Positions 8,855 to 17,896 of a stretch of 64,000 nucleotides of DNA are shown piece after piece. The notes under the pieces were generated by a model that was not told the origin of the DNA, searched no databases, and saw nothing but the letters and a program-made list of their open reading frames with translations. The position numbers and the translations under genes are program-made. Source of the stretch: Bacteroidota bacterium (GTDB lineage: Bacteria; Bacteroidota; Rhodothermia; Balneolales; Balneolaceae); the NCBI GenBank assembly GCA_009909035.1, contig JAAAOB010000019.1, forward strand, positions 1 to 64,000. Direction: 5' to 3'. The stretch's first letter is position 1; each line of letters starts with the position of its first letter.

Positions 8855-8871
8855 ATCCATACTTTTTGGAT
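8855..8871. promoter_or_regulatory. Possible operator before the P-type ATPase
   Basis: Inverted repeat ATCCA-(7)-TGGAT in the gap between the Fur-family gene and the ATPase. It overlaps a TACTTTTT stretch that resembles a -7 element. Fur-family sites are short AT-rich dyads, so it is a candidate, but five-base arms can arise by chance. Confidence 0.3.
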
Positions 8872-8908
8872 GAATTTAGAATTAGAAATCCGTACACCCG
8901 AATTGAGT

Positions 8909-10864
8909 ATGTCTGAACATGTTCATGAACAAGCCTGCGGCGACTCGTGCGGTTCATGTTCGCCGCAATCAAAGTCTGAATCGTCTTCGTATCTGGCAGA
9001 TTATTGGGCGCCTATTGTAAGCGGGCTGCTTCTTTTTGGCGGTCTGTCCATCGACTACCTGCTGCAGGCCGGCTGGTTTTCAGGCCCGGTTAAACTGGTC
9101 TGGTATCTGGTCGCTTACATGCCGGTTGGACTGCCGGTGCTGCAACAGGGGCTCAAAAACGCGCTGAGCGGCAGCCTGTTTACCGAATTCTTTTTGATGG
9201 GAATTGCCACCATTGGGGCGTTTTTCATCGGCGAATATGCTGAGGGCGTGGCCGTGATGCTTTTCTATTCGGTGGGTGAACTTTTTCAGGAGCGGGCGGT
9301 TCAAAAAGCACGTGCAAATATCAGGTCACTGCTCGATGTTCGTCCCGAGACCGCTCACCTGATCGGCGAGGGTCAGGTGACAACAGTACATCCGAGATCG
9401 ATTTCCGTGGGGGAACAGATTCGGGTCAGGCCGGGGGAACGCGTTCCGCTTGATGGAGAACTGATATCGGAAGGAGGTGGATTTGATACGTCTGCACTGA
9501 CCGGTGAGAGCAAGCCGCGACAGTTTTCAAAAGGGGATACCGTGCTGAGCGGGATGATGAACCAGAACCAGGTGGTGGAACTGGAGGTCACCAAATCGTA
9601 CGAAAACAGCTCGATTTCCAGAATACTCAAACTGGTTGAAGACGCATCCTCCCGAAAAGCGAAGACAGAGCTGTTCATCAGGCGATTTGCAAAAATCTAC
9701 ACGCCGGCAGTCGTCGGGTTAGCCGCGCTGCTGGTTGCACTTCCCGCACTGTTCGTAACTCCCTACGTTTTTGAAGATTGGTTGTATCGCGGTCTTGTAT
9801 TCCTGGTTATTTCATGCCCGTGTGCTCTCATGATATCGATTCCGCTTGGGTATTTCGGTGGAATTGGTGCGTCATCCAAAAACGGTATTCTCGTAAAAGG
9901 GTCGAACTTTCTGGACGCGTTGAGGTCGGTACAAACGGTCGTTTTTGATAAGACGGGCACACTTACGGAAGGACGCTATTCCGTCCGGGATATCGAAATC
10001 CAACATAACAATCAGAACCGGATGATCTCACTGCTCAACGCAGTGGAAACGGCATCCACGCACCCGGTTGCAAAAGCAATTGTAGAACACATTGGGAAGG
10101 AGACCAATTTTCAGCCGAACGTGACGGATCAGCAGGAGGTTCCCGGGTTTGGCGTGAAGGCTATCGCCGATGGGTTGCCGGTCGTTGTTGGGTCTGAAAA
10201 ACTAATGAGACAAGAAAAAATAGACCTGAATGGTCACGCAAAAAATGGGCGGTCAGATCGTTCCGTGGTCTACCTTGCTGTTGATGGTAAACACGCCGGG
10301 ACAATAACATTGTCGGATCGGTTGAAAGCCGATGCTGCTGACGCCATAAAGCAACTAAAGAAACTTGGTGTTGAGCGGACGATCATGCTGAGCGGGGATC
10401 GTAAATCGATTGCAGATCAAGTCGGCAATGAGATCGGGATTGACGAGGTCTATGGCGATCTGCTGCCGGATGAAAAAGCAAACAAACTGGATGAGATTAA
10501 ACAGAAATATCCCGGCGTAACGGCGTATGCTGGAGACGGAATCAACGATGCGCCTGTGCTGGCCCTGAGTGATGTGGGAATTGCGATGGGTGCAATGGGG
10601 AGCGATGTAGCTATTGAAACGGCTGACGTCGTCATTCAAACCGATCAGCCATCAAAAATAGCTTCGGCCGTTCGGATCAGTAACGCTACCCGGAACATCG
10701 TATGGCAGAACATTGGCCTGGCACTGGGCATTAAAATCTTGGTGCTGGCGCTCGGTGCCCTCGGAATGGCAACCCTGTGGGAGGCGGTATTTGCGGATGT
10801 AGGGGTAGCCCTGCTGGCGGTTTTAAACGCAATCCGGATCCAAAGGATGGATTTTGGATCATGA
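8909..10864 (+). CDS. Heavy-metal (Zn/Cd/Pb) translocating P1B-type ATPase
   Basis: Inner-membrane pump of about 651 residues that exports soft divalent cations at the cost of ATP. Seen: a Cys/His-rich N-terminus (HVHEQACGDSCGSC) in place of a full HMA domain, the TGES actuator motif, the membrane metal site SCPCAL with cysteines near 303 and 305, the phosphorylated aspartate near 347 in DKTGTLTEG, an STHPVAKAI nucleotide-binding motif, and GDGINDAP. CPC in helix 6 with this layout fits the ZntA/CadA group (P1B-2) better than the copper pumps. I chose the ATG at 8909 since an ATG at 8870 overlaps the likely promoter/operator; it would add 13 residues. It forms a unit with the Fur-family gene upstream. 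Confidence 0.9.
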   Translation: MSEHVHEQACGDSCGSCSPQSKSESSSYLADYWAPIVSGLLLFGGLSIDYLLQAGWFSGPVKLVWYLVAYMPVGLPVLQQGLKNALSGSLFTEFFLMGIATIGAFFIGEYAEGVAVMLFYSVGELFQERAVQKARANIRSLLDVRPETAHLIGEGQVTTVHPRSISVGEQIRVRPGERVPLDGELISEGGGFDTSALTGESKPRQFSKGDTVLSGMMNQNQVVELEVTKSYENSSISRILKLVEDASSRKAKTELFIRRFAKIYTPAVVGLAALLVALPALFVTPYVFEDWLYRGLVFLVISCPCALMISIPLGYFGGIGASSKNGILVKGSNFLDALRSVQTVVFDKTGTLTEGRYSVRDIEIQHNNQNRMISLLNAVETASTHPVAKAIVEHIGKETNFQPNVTDQQEVPGFGVKAIADGLPVVVGSEKLMRQEKIDLNGHAKNGRSDRSVVYLAVDGKHAGTITLSDRLKADAADAIKQLKKLGVERTIMLSGDRKSIADQVGNEIGIDEVYGDLLPDEKANKLDEIKQKYPGVTAYAGDGINDAPVLALSDVGIAMGAMGSDVAIETADVVIQTDQPSKIASAVRISNATRNIVWQNIGLALGIKILVLALGALGMATLWEAVFADVGVALLAVLNAIRIQRMDFGS

Positions 10865-11035
10865 GAAGCAGCGAGTCATCAAATCGTATTGAGGATGTAA
10901 ACAAAATCAGATCCCGCATTATTCTTCCACTATACCCTGAACGAGGTGGCAATTTCCCCTGTGATCTGCAGTATGAAAGAATCTGCGCTTAACTCCATTT
11001 ATGTTGAGTGCCAACGTCCGGGAATATAAACCGTT

Positions 11036-11479
11036 GATGGTTTATCCTGTCCGTCCAGAACGGTTGAACCTATAAACCAGATCCTGCTGCTGCATCTCAT
11101 CGTTTTTCATCCGCGGTACTCAGCGATAATTATTGAGGGATTGATTTTAGACGGGGTAAACAAACTCTCTATGACGTTGAAGAACAGGAGATATTTTAAA
11201 TTTCGAACGTGTTGTGGACAGCTATGATTTTTTTTCCTGCCCGTCCAAAGCGGTTGAACCTATATACGAGATCCTGCTGGTGCATCCCATCATTTGTCAT
11301 TATCGCAGATTGAGGCTGAGTCTATCGCAGAGTTGCGCTGAGTTGGGATCGTTTTGGGCAGTCCATCCTCGCGAAACTCAGCGAGAATTATTGAGGGATT
11401 CATGTTAGACGGGGTAAACAATCTCTCTGACCTTGAAGAACAGACGATATTTTAAATTTCAACAGTATTTGGACAGCCC
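11036..11479. repeat. Two imperfect tandem copies of an unknown sequence
   Basis: Copy 1 (about 11036-11222) and copy 2 (about 11223-11479) share, in order, CGTCCA-A-CGGTTGAACCTATA, GAGATCCTGCTG or its variant, AATTATTGAGGGATT, TTAGACGGGGTAAACAA, TTGAAGAACAG and GATATTTTAAATTTC, ending in TTGGACAGC or TGTGGACAGC. Copy 2 has about 65-75 extra bases after the first third. A start of a third copy (TGATGGTTT) follows at 11480. It fills most of the 746-base gap between the ATPase and the next gene; I see no coding potential, tRNA or known RNA in it. Confidence 0.8.
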
Positions 11480-11610
11480 TGATGGTTTGTATTAAAACGA
11501 TCAGCGCGATTCTATTGACTTTAAAGCTGATTTTATTTAAATGAGAAGTAATCACCGTTATAGCTGATACACCGGGGAGCTTGTAAAAAGGGGAAGAGAT
11601 TACTGAGACT

Positions 11611-12006
11611 ATGGCACAGAATAAAACGACGATCCTGCCGGAGGATGACCGTACAGAAGCTCGCCATCTTTACCAGCTGGAGCTTGAAAAAGAGCTGGCA
11701 CAGTTCGTGGTACTTGGCAATAGTGATGAATCGGAACGAATTGTAAACGATGCCGACCGGCTTGCAGGGGATCCTGAAGATCCACGCCGAGTGGTTTGGG
11801 CGAAAAACCCGGAATTCATCGTAGATATCATAGAGTCACAATCCATTTCAGCCAACCTGGAGCCGGTAGATACCGAGACTCCAGATAAAGCATATACGGT
11901 TGGCCCAAGCAGTACCATACGGTTTGTGATTCGGCATGATGATCCGGAACCGAATAATCTGAAAATTTTTGAGGCGTATATCTATGCAGAGCGTGATGAA
12001 GATTAA
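11611..12006 (+). CDS. Hypothetical protein, first gene of a two-gene cassette
   Basis: A 131-residue acidic, soluble protein with no signal peptide or membrane segment that I do not recognise. The first 60 residues look helical (DDRTEARHLYQLELEKELAQFVV), the second half beta-rich (AYTVGPSSTIRFVIRHDD). The ATG at 11611 follows a long untranslated stretch without Shine-Dalgarno. Its last 11 bases overlap the start of the next gene, which implies translational coupling and a shared task with that exported protein. Confidence 0.72.
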   Translation: MAQNKTTILPEDDRTEARHLYQLELEKELAQFVVLGNSDESERIVNDADRLAGDPEDPRRVVWAKNPEFIVDIIESQSISANLEPVDTETPDKAYTVGPSSTIRFVIRHDDPEPNNLKIFEAYIYAERDED

Positions 12007-13750
12007 GCTGAAGAGACTCTACATCCAGGTTTTTATCGTTTTGGGTTTCGTGGGGTCTCAGCCCGTTCATGCACAAATTTTGCAAGTCACCGAATTTGAT
12101 GAGGATGGGCATGAGGTTATTGCGAAGCGGGGAGTATCAAGGGCAGATATCAACAGCTATTTTACAATAGACATTAACAAAAATCAGCTGGCTGCCAGTC
12201 AGCCGGAGAGCCGTTCTCTAAACAGGCAGCTCAGGAGTATCGAGCGCCTGCAGTTCAGGCTTGCTGAAGGGATGCGTTCGCTGGCTGATCTGCAGGAGGC
12301 GTATAACGCCTCATTGGAGCAAAACGACAGGAGAATATACCAGGCGGCCCTGAACAATCAGGCATCTGTGACGATCGAGGTATTGGAGCTGCTTCGGGAC
12401 CTTGAAATGGATCGCGCACTGCAGCGGTTTGATAGTGCCCTGAATGAAAATCTAAGTATAATGGAACAGTATACTCTCTTTTTTGAGATAGCGGAGGAGG
12501 AGGTTACTAAAATAAGCCGGGATGTTGAGGGTATAATTGAGCGGGAGGGCCGATTCTACCTGTTGGGAGCCTGGCTGATCCACCAGGGTGAATCGCGCCC
12601 GGTGTCGCTTTCGGGTTTTGACACCTACCGAGAACAGGACTACTACCGGGTGGATCGCTTTCGGGATGTGTTTATGAACATATCTGCGGAGCATGAAAAC
12701 ATGCTTCGGCAGTTCGGTACAAGTGATCAGAGACGCAGCTACGAGAATGCACGAGAGCGCATGGTATCCAATGCGGCAGAGAAAGTTGAACTGCTCCGAG
12801 AAAACATCAGGGGATGCATCACCAACTTTAAATTTGAAACCGGACGGTTGATAGCTGCCGAGATGGATGAGTTGATGAGCCAGCGAAACCAGCTTGTTGA
12901 GGTATTTGAAGAGATAACCGGCATGTTTGAAGATCTCATTGATGAGGTTCGATCAGTCTCAAATGCAATGGAGGGAATAAGTGCTGTTCACTCCATCACA
13001 ACAGAAGTCGAACCCCTGGAAGATCGCACAACTCAACTGCTCCAGACCGTAGAAGTGTTTGCGGATTCAGCAGCGGCACGGCTGGCAGACCCGGACCTGG
13101 CGTCGATGAACGAGGTGCTTGAATCGTGCCGGAGCAGGTTATATCCAGTGACAGAGCTGGTTCACTTATTTCAGGCATTTGGTGAGTCAGGAGAAGCTAA
13201 TCGTAAAGCGCTGGAATTTGGGGATGAGGTGATTCGTCATAGCTTCTCGAGTTTGCCCGGGCAGACCTCTTTTTCTCTGAAAAGATCCGGTTTCAGGGAA
13301 CCCGGGGATATGATCGTACTTAAGATGTCTGCCGGGAAGAAAGAGGAAACTCCGACGGATCTCGCTGTTCGGCAGCTTCAGCTGGAGCGTGTGTTGCCCT
13401 ATTTGAAGCTGTCGCCGGGACTGATTTACGCCCGTCCAACAAAAGATGAAAGCAAAGGGGTGGCGGGCGAATTTCACCTGGCACCATCGTATAGTGTGCT
13501 GCTGAAATTCGGCAGCCGTCGCAGTTCTTTTATCAATCGCCTGCTTGAGCCCGGCGTGGGGTTAAATATATCGGCACTTGATTTTTCGGGCAATAACACG
13601 CCCGAACTTGGTATATCGCTGGTAGGATCAGCCATGAAAGACTATCTGCAGGTTGGCTACGGGTATAATGTCAATGTTCGAACGGGATTTTTCACTTTCG
13701 GCCTGCGGTTGCCGCTTGCGTCCATGACGCTTCAGGGTCAGTTAGAATAA
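11996..13750 (+). CDS. Exported protein, coiled-coil body and beta-rich C-terminus, unknown
   Basis: About 584 residues. The N-terminus is a signal peptide (MKIKLKRLYIQVFIVLGFVG, cut near PVHAQ). Residues about 50-380 are rich in charged helices with coiled-coil character (LNRQLRSIERLQFRLAEGMR; many Glu/Arg heptads), and the last 120 or so residues alternate polar and hydrophobic residues with aromatic strand ends (FHLAPSYSVLLKFG, LQVGYGYNVNVRTGFFTFGL), like outer-membrane beta strands. I do not recognise the family. The ATG at 11996 overlaps the preceding gene by 11 bases; upstream ATG 11984 is possible but spoils the signal peptide. The response-regulator gene converges on it 44 bases away. 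Confidence 0.75.
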   Translation: MKIKLKRLYIQVFIVLGFVGSQPVHAQILQVTEFDEDGHEVIAKRGVSRADINSYFTIDINKNQLAASQPESRSLNRQLRSIERLQFRLAEGMRSLADLQEAYNASLEQNDRRIYQAALNNQASVTIEVLELLRDLEMDRALQRFDSALNENLSIMEQYTLFFEIAEEEVTKISRDVEGIIEREGRFYLLGAWLIHQGESRPVSLSGFDTYREQDYYRVDRFRDVFMNISAEHENMLRQFGTSDQRRSYENARERMVSNAAEKVELLRENIRGCITNFKFETGRLIAAEMDELMSQRNQLVEVFEEITGMFEDLIDEVRSVSNAMEGISAVHSITTEVEPLEDRTTQLLQTVEVFADSAAARLADPDLASMNEVLESCRSRLYPVTELVHLFQAFGESGEANRKALEFGDEVIRHSFSSLPGQTSFSLKRSGFREPGDMIVLKMSAGKKEETPTDLAVRQLQLERVLPYLKLSPGLIYARPTKDESKGVAGEFHLAPSYSVLLKFGSRRSSFINRLLEPGVGLNISALDFSGNNTPELGISLVGSAMKDYLQVGYGYNVNVRTGFFTFGLRLPLASMTLQGQLE

Positions 13751-13794
13751 GTGGCAAAGCGACGGCAGAATGCGAAGAACGGAGTAGGATTTCT

Positions 13795-14745
13795 CTATTC
13801 AGCGAACATATTTCTGTAGAGAATCCATAGGATAGACCCACAGTATGTGATTACTTTCACCAGTAGTTTGTACTCTTTGGTTGTAAAAACGTGGTTTCTT
13901 TTTAAAATGATAAAGCTATAGGCCGGTGTATTTTTTGGAACGAGCATCCTGTTCTTGGAGAGATTTTCACGACTGATCTTAAACATCGGAATTCCAATTT
14001 CGGAGCTGAGACCACTCTCCATGGCTAAATTGGCGAAGATACCGGTTTTACCGGGACAATTGGCATTATTTGTCATGTAGGAGGTCCGCTTAATAAACAG
14101 CGTCTTAAATGCAGGCTCTTTTTTAATATCCTCCGGGCCAAAATCCGGTGGCTGTAAATCACCCATAGATATGAGCATATTCGGCCTGCCTTTTTGTACC
14201 GACCAGATGGATAAATACTCGATATCAAAATACTTCATCAGGTTAACGGAAAATCTCCGTGCAACGAAAAAGAAATCTTTCTTTTTAGAATCCTTTACGA
14301 GATTTCTGATAATCAGCTTACCAACTTTTTTTAAATCGGTATCTTGAGCAGGCCGGGTTGCGGATTCCGTAATATTATTTTCAATTATTTTTGAAAGTGA
14401 TTGCTTCCCCTCTTCCGTGAGTAGTTTATCTTTTGAAACAAATGCCGCAGCACCAAGATTTTTCGCTTTTTGCTCTCTCTCCTCCGTTGCTTTCCCCGTC
14501 AAAATTACAACGGGCACATCGTTGAGGGTCGTGTCGATCATGAGTGATTCCAGAAGTTCAAGGCCGGACAGTTCAGGAAGCTCAATATCGAGCAGTATCA
14601 AATTGACAGGGATAGCAGATACAAGATCGATCGCCTCCTGGGCATCAGAAGCAAATTCCAGGTCGTAGTTCTTGTTGAGCATTGCCTTAACAACAACGTG
14701 TATCGAAACCTGGTCATCAACAAATAAAACTGTTGGTTTTTTCAT
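13795..14745 (-). CDS. Orphan response regulator, receiver plus GAF-like C-terminus
   Basis: The 316-residue cytoplasmic protein begins with a complete receiver domain: acidic pair D10/D11, phospho-acceptor D53 (LILLDIELPELSG), T83 and K105 (AFVSKD). After a linker, residues about 140-310 look like a GAF-type sensory fold (LAMESGLSSEIGIPMF, YSFIILKRNHVFTTKEYKLL) and contain no helix-turn-helix or enzyme motif that I can see, so output is likely by protein contact. No histidine kinase lies nearby. A perfect 27-bp dyad sits 42 bases upstream of its start and may control it. Confidence 0.85.
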   Translation of the reverse strand: MKKPTVLFVDDQVSIHVVVKAMLNKNYDLEFASDAQEAIDLVSAIPVNLILLDIELPELSGLELLESLMIDTTLNDVPVVILTGKATEEREQKAKNLGAAAFVSKDKLLTEEGKQSLSKIIENNITESATRPAQDTDLKKVGKLIIRNLVKDSKKKDFFFVARRFSVNLMKYFDIEYLSIWSVQKGRPNMLISMGDLQPPDFGPEDIKKEPAFKTLFIKRTSYMTNNANCPGKTGIFANLAMESGLSSEIGIPMFKISRENLSKNRMLVPKNTPAYSFIILKRNHVFTTKEYKLLVKVITYCGSILWILYRNMFAE

Positions 14746-14786
14746 GACGTATTAGGTGCACAGTTTGTTGGGTAAAAACTGAAAGT

Positions 14787-14813
14787 AACCTTAGATAAAT
14801 GTACTCTAAGGTT
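14787..14813. promoter_or_regulatory. Perfect dyad AACCTTAGA-N9-TCTAAGGTT
   Basis: Nine-base perfect inverted repeat with a nine-base spacer, centred 55 bases upstream of the response-regulator start on the minus strand. The 18-base period between arm centres is compatible with a dimeric regulator binding one helix face. No T-run follows on either strand, so it is a better operator than terminator. Confidence 0.5.
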
Positions 14814-14875
14814 CGTAATGTGTACAATATTTGGGCAACACCTGAGTGATTTAATAATCAAAAAATGTTCACCGC

Positions 14876-14965
14876 ATGAGAAGTTGGGGCTTTATTCTGC
14901 TATTAATTATCGGATGCATGTCTGCAATATTAAGTATTATTCTTTCACCGGGCAGAAAATCTTGA
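14876..14965 (+). CDS. Possible 29-residue membrane peptide
   Basis: An ATG-initiated reading frame coding for a short peptide that starts MRSWGFILLLIIG and ends SPGRKS: one hydrophobic segment of about 20 residues flanked by basic residues. It lies in the 371-base gap between the divergent response regulator and the aminotransferase. There is no Shine-Dalgarno, though an AATATTTG stretch 45 bases upstream resembles a -7 element. The rest of this gap shows only the dyad at 14787. Chance hydrophobic ORFs of this size are common, so this is only a candidate. Confidence 0.25.
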   Translation: MRSWGFILLLIIGCMSAILSIILSPGRKS

Positions 14966-15116
14966 ATTGTGTGGTTGGTGCCTGATGGGCGGGCTATAAC
15001 GATCCGGTTATAAAGTGCATGGATCTGGCGCCTATCTCGTAGATTTTGGAGATCTATTTTCTGTTAAAAGACAAAAACTGAAAGTTGAATAATGTTCAAA
15101 TTTGTTGTGGATCGCT

Positions 15117-16310
15117 ATGAAAAAAAGAATAAGCCATCTTGACTATATACGAACGAACACACCCGGCTGCCATCACCGGGTTCATTTGAATAATGCCGGT
15201 GCTGCCCTGATGCCCAAACCGGTGATTGATACGATTCATGACCACCTTTTGCTTGAATCACAAATCGGCGGGTATGAGGCTGCCGATGCCGCATTGGAAG
15301 AGATTCAACGTGCCTATGCTGCTGTAGCTGACTTGATAGGATGTGGCCACCGCAACATCGCCATGGTTGAGAATGCAACGGTGGCCACATCGCAGGCACT
15401 GAGTGCCTTTGATTTTACCCGCGGTGATACGATCATCACCACAAATGTGGACTACTCGTCGAATCAAATCATGCTTTTAAACCTCTCGGAGCGATTTGGC
15501 GTAAGGATCATAAGAGCAAAAGATCTTCCGGCAGGTGGAGTAGATCCTGCGTCTGTTCGCCGGTTGATCCAAAAGCACCGTCCCAAAGTGATGGTAATGA
15601 GCTGGATACCAACAAACTCCGGGATGGTTCAGGATGCCGCCTCCGTTGGGAGTATCTGTGAGGAAGAGGGCGTGCCGCTGCTACTGGATGCCTGCCAGGC
15701 GGTAGGGCAGATTCCGGTGGATGTGAAAGACATAAAGTGTGATTTTCTTGCTGCCACCTCCCGTAAATTTCTGCGCGGTCCGAGGGGCATGGGATTTTTG
15801 TATGTGTCTGATCGTGTGCTTGAGAGGGGGTTATCACCACTTTTCCCGGATACTCACGGGGCCCGCTGGACTGGCCCCGACACCTTTCTGCTGCAGGAGG
15901 GGGCCAAACGGTTTGAAAACTGGGAGTTTCCATATGCACTGCTGCTGGGAATGGGCAGAGCCGCGGAGTATGCCAATCAGATCGGGATGGAGATGATTTC
16001 AAAACGGGCACATGAACTGGGTGACTACACCCGCAGCAAACTGGACGAATTACCGGGTGTTCGCATGCTGGATTACGGTAAGCAGAGATGTGCCATCGTA
16101 TCGGCTGCATTTGAGGGTATTGATGCAAAAGTTCTTGTTCAAAAACTCAGAGATCGGAATATCAATACAAGTTCTGCTTCGAGAACGGCAGGTGTGATTG
16201 ATATGGATGCCAAGCATGTGGATTCAGTTCTGAGAATTTCCCCTCATTATTATAATACCAGGGATGAGATTGACCAGGTTGCGGAGGAGTTGAGAAATTT
16301 AACAACCTGA
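15117..16310 (+). CDS. Class V aminotransferase (cysteine desulfurase-like)
   Basis: A PLP enzyme of 397 residues from the class V fold (NifS/IscS, isopenicillin-N epimerase, phosphoserine transaminase relatives). The PLP-binding lysine is K217 in AATSRKFLRGPRG, and D191/Q194 in LLLDACQAVGQ hold the cofactor ring. It starts HLNNAGAALMPKPV, typical of the epimerase/desulfurase-like clade. No cysteine-containing desulfurase active loop is obvious near residues 330-350, where SSASRTAG is found, so sulfur transfer is not established. The ATG at 15117 is preferred over a TTG 15 bases upstream. It is probably monocistronic. Confidence 0.88.
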   Translation: MKKRISHLDYIRTNTPGCHHRVHLNNAGAALMPKPVIDTIHDHLLLESQIGGYEAADAALEEIQRAYAAVADLIGCGHRNIAMVENATVATSQALSAFDFTRGDTIITTNVDYSSNQIMLLNLSERFGVRIIRAKDLPAGGVDPASVRRLIQKHRPKVMVMSWIPTNSGMVQDAASVGSICEEEGVPLLLDACQAVGQIPVDVKDIKCDFLAATSRKFLRGPRGMGFLYVSDRVLERGLSPLFPDTHGARWTGPDTFLLQEGAKRFENWEFPYALLLGMGRAAEYANQIGMEMISKRAHELGDYTRSKLDELPGVRMLDYGKQRCAIVSAAFEGIDAKVLVQKLRDRNINTSSASRTAGVIDMDAKHVDSVLRISPHYYNTRDEIDQVAEELRNLTT

Positions 16311-16432
16311 GGTTGGTTGATGCGCTCAATTTTCAGGATTAGAATTGGAATCAGGATAGGGTATAATTCGTTGTGGTTTATGGATTTACAAAAAATGTAA
16401 ACGGTTTAATACACGAACGGACTCCATAGTCA

Positions 16433-17878
16433 ATGGTTGAAGGGATCTACCAGGCCGACTACTGGATAAGCCGCTTCATTATTCAGCGCGGCATGGGGTT
16501 TATTTACCTGTTGGCGTTTCTTGTGGCTTTTCATCAGTTTCGTCCACTTGTTGGAGAAAATGGACTCCTGCCGGCACCTGAGTTTTTAAAAAGGACAACC
16601 TTCAAAGAGTTTCCGGGTATTTTTCAGTGGCATTATTCCGACTCTTTTTTTGGATGGATTGCCGCATCGGGTCTATTTCTGTCCCTGTTGGCGTTGTTTG
16701 GAGTCTCTGATTCTTGGCCCGTCTGGCTCACCATGCTGCACTGGTTTCTGCTGTGGGCACTCTACCTTTCGATTGTCAACGCGGGGCAGATTTTTTACGG
16801 GTTTGGCTGGGAATCTCTTCTGCTCGAGGCGGGATTCTACGCCATCTTTCTGGGCCCTCTTCATTACAATGCACCAGTCGTTGTGATATTTCTGCTCCGA
16901 TGGCTTCTGTTCCGCGTGGAGTTTGGAGCGGGGCTCATCAAAATGCGGGGAGACAGATGCTGGCGGAACCTGACCTGTCTGAAGTACCATCACGAAACGC
17001 AGCCGCTGCCCAATCCGCTGAGCCGCTTTTTTCACAACCTGCCGAATTCAATCCATACATTCGAAACGCTATCGAATTACGTTGTACAGCTTGGGGTGGT
17101 TTGGCTGCTGTTTGCCCCTCAGCCTGTCGCCTCTTATGCGGCCGCCCTGATTGTGCTGAGCCAGGGCTATCTCATCATTAGCGGCAATTATGCGTGGCTG
17201 AACTGGCTGACATTGCTTCTGGCGTTCAGCGGATTCAGCGATGGATTTTTTCAGCAATTTGTCCATCTGTCACTACCAACCGAACTCGTGTCACCGGTTT
17301 GGTTTCAGGGGTTAACTGCCGTACTGACTCTTGCGGTGATCTATCTAAGCATGCATCCAATCAAAAATATGATTTCACCATCTCAGCGAATGAATGCCAG
17401 TTTTAATAATCTACACCTGGTAAACACCTATGGAGCTTTCGGGTCAGTTACGAAAGAGAGGCGGGAGATTGTAGTTGAAGGTACAACGGATGACCATATT
17501 GATGAGAATACGGTATGGAAAACGTATGAATTTAAAGGAAAGCCGACGGACCCTTCCCGGCGTCCGCCGCAAGTGGCTCCTTATCACTTACGCCTCGACT
17601 GGCAGATGTGGTTTGCGGCTATGAAAGATATTCGGTCCAGTCCTTGGTTTATCCGGCTTGTGCTGAAGTTGCTGGAGAATCACCAGCCGGTTGTGAAGCT
17701 GTTAAAAAACAATCCGTTTGAAAAAGAGCCCCCAAAATTTATACGGGCGGGGCTATACATTTATCGCTTTACAACACCGGAAGAGAAGCGAGAGTCCGGC
17801 CGATGGTGGCACCGGCACTATCAATATGAATATATGCCGCCGCAATCACTCCATGACCTGAAAGGAATTAATTTTTAA
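16433..17878 (+). CDS. Lipase maturation factor family membrane protein
   Basis: A 481-residue protein with about eight membrane helices, matching the lipase maturation factor family (vertebrate LMF1/LMF2 and bacterial homologues). Recognisable family patterns are the N-terminal YWISRFIIQRGMGFIYLLAF, GENGLLPA, the WFLLWALYLSIVNAGQIFYGFGWESLLLE stretch (given here as a region near residue 100-130), KMRGDRCWRNLTCLKYHHET, and after the membrane part the soluble LVNTYGAFGSVTKER region. Eukaryotic members help fold lipases in the ER; the bacterial role is not known. The DCD-like gene follows 18 bases later and is probably cotranscribed. Confidence 0.85.
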   Translation: MVEGIYQADYWISRFIIQRGMGFIYLLAFLVAFHQFRPLVGENGLLPAPEFLKRTTFKEFPGIFQWHYSDSFFGWIAASGLFLSLLALFGVSDSWPVWLTMLHWFLLWALYLSIVNAGQIFYGFGWESLLLEAGFYAIFLGPLHYNAPVVVIFLLRWLLFRVEFGAGLIKMRGDRCWRNLTCLKYHHETQPLPNPLSRFFHNLPNSIHTFETLSNYVVQLGVVWLLFAPQPVASYAAALIVLSQGYLIISGNYAWLNWLTLLLAFSGFSDGFFQQFVHLSLPTELVSPVWFQGLTAVLTLAVIYLSMHPIKNMISPSQRMNASFNNLHLVNTYGAFGSVTKERREIVVEGTTDDHIDENTVWKTYEFKGKPTDPSRRPPQVAPYHLRLDWQMWFAAMKDIRSSPWFIRLVLKLLENHQPVVKLLKNNPFEKEPPKFIRAGLYIYRFTTPEEKRESGRWWHRHYQYEYMPPQSLHDLKGINF

Positions 17879-17896
17879 CCTCAAATAATACACGCT

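Noticed and set aside
10777-10992. Open frame over the 3' end of the P-type ATPase gene
   Set aside because: Mostly overlaps the ATPase in another frame and has no recognisable protein features.
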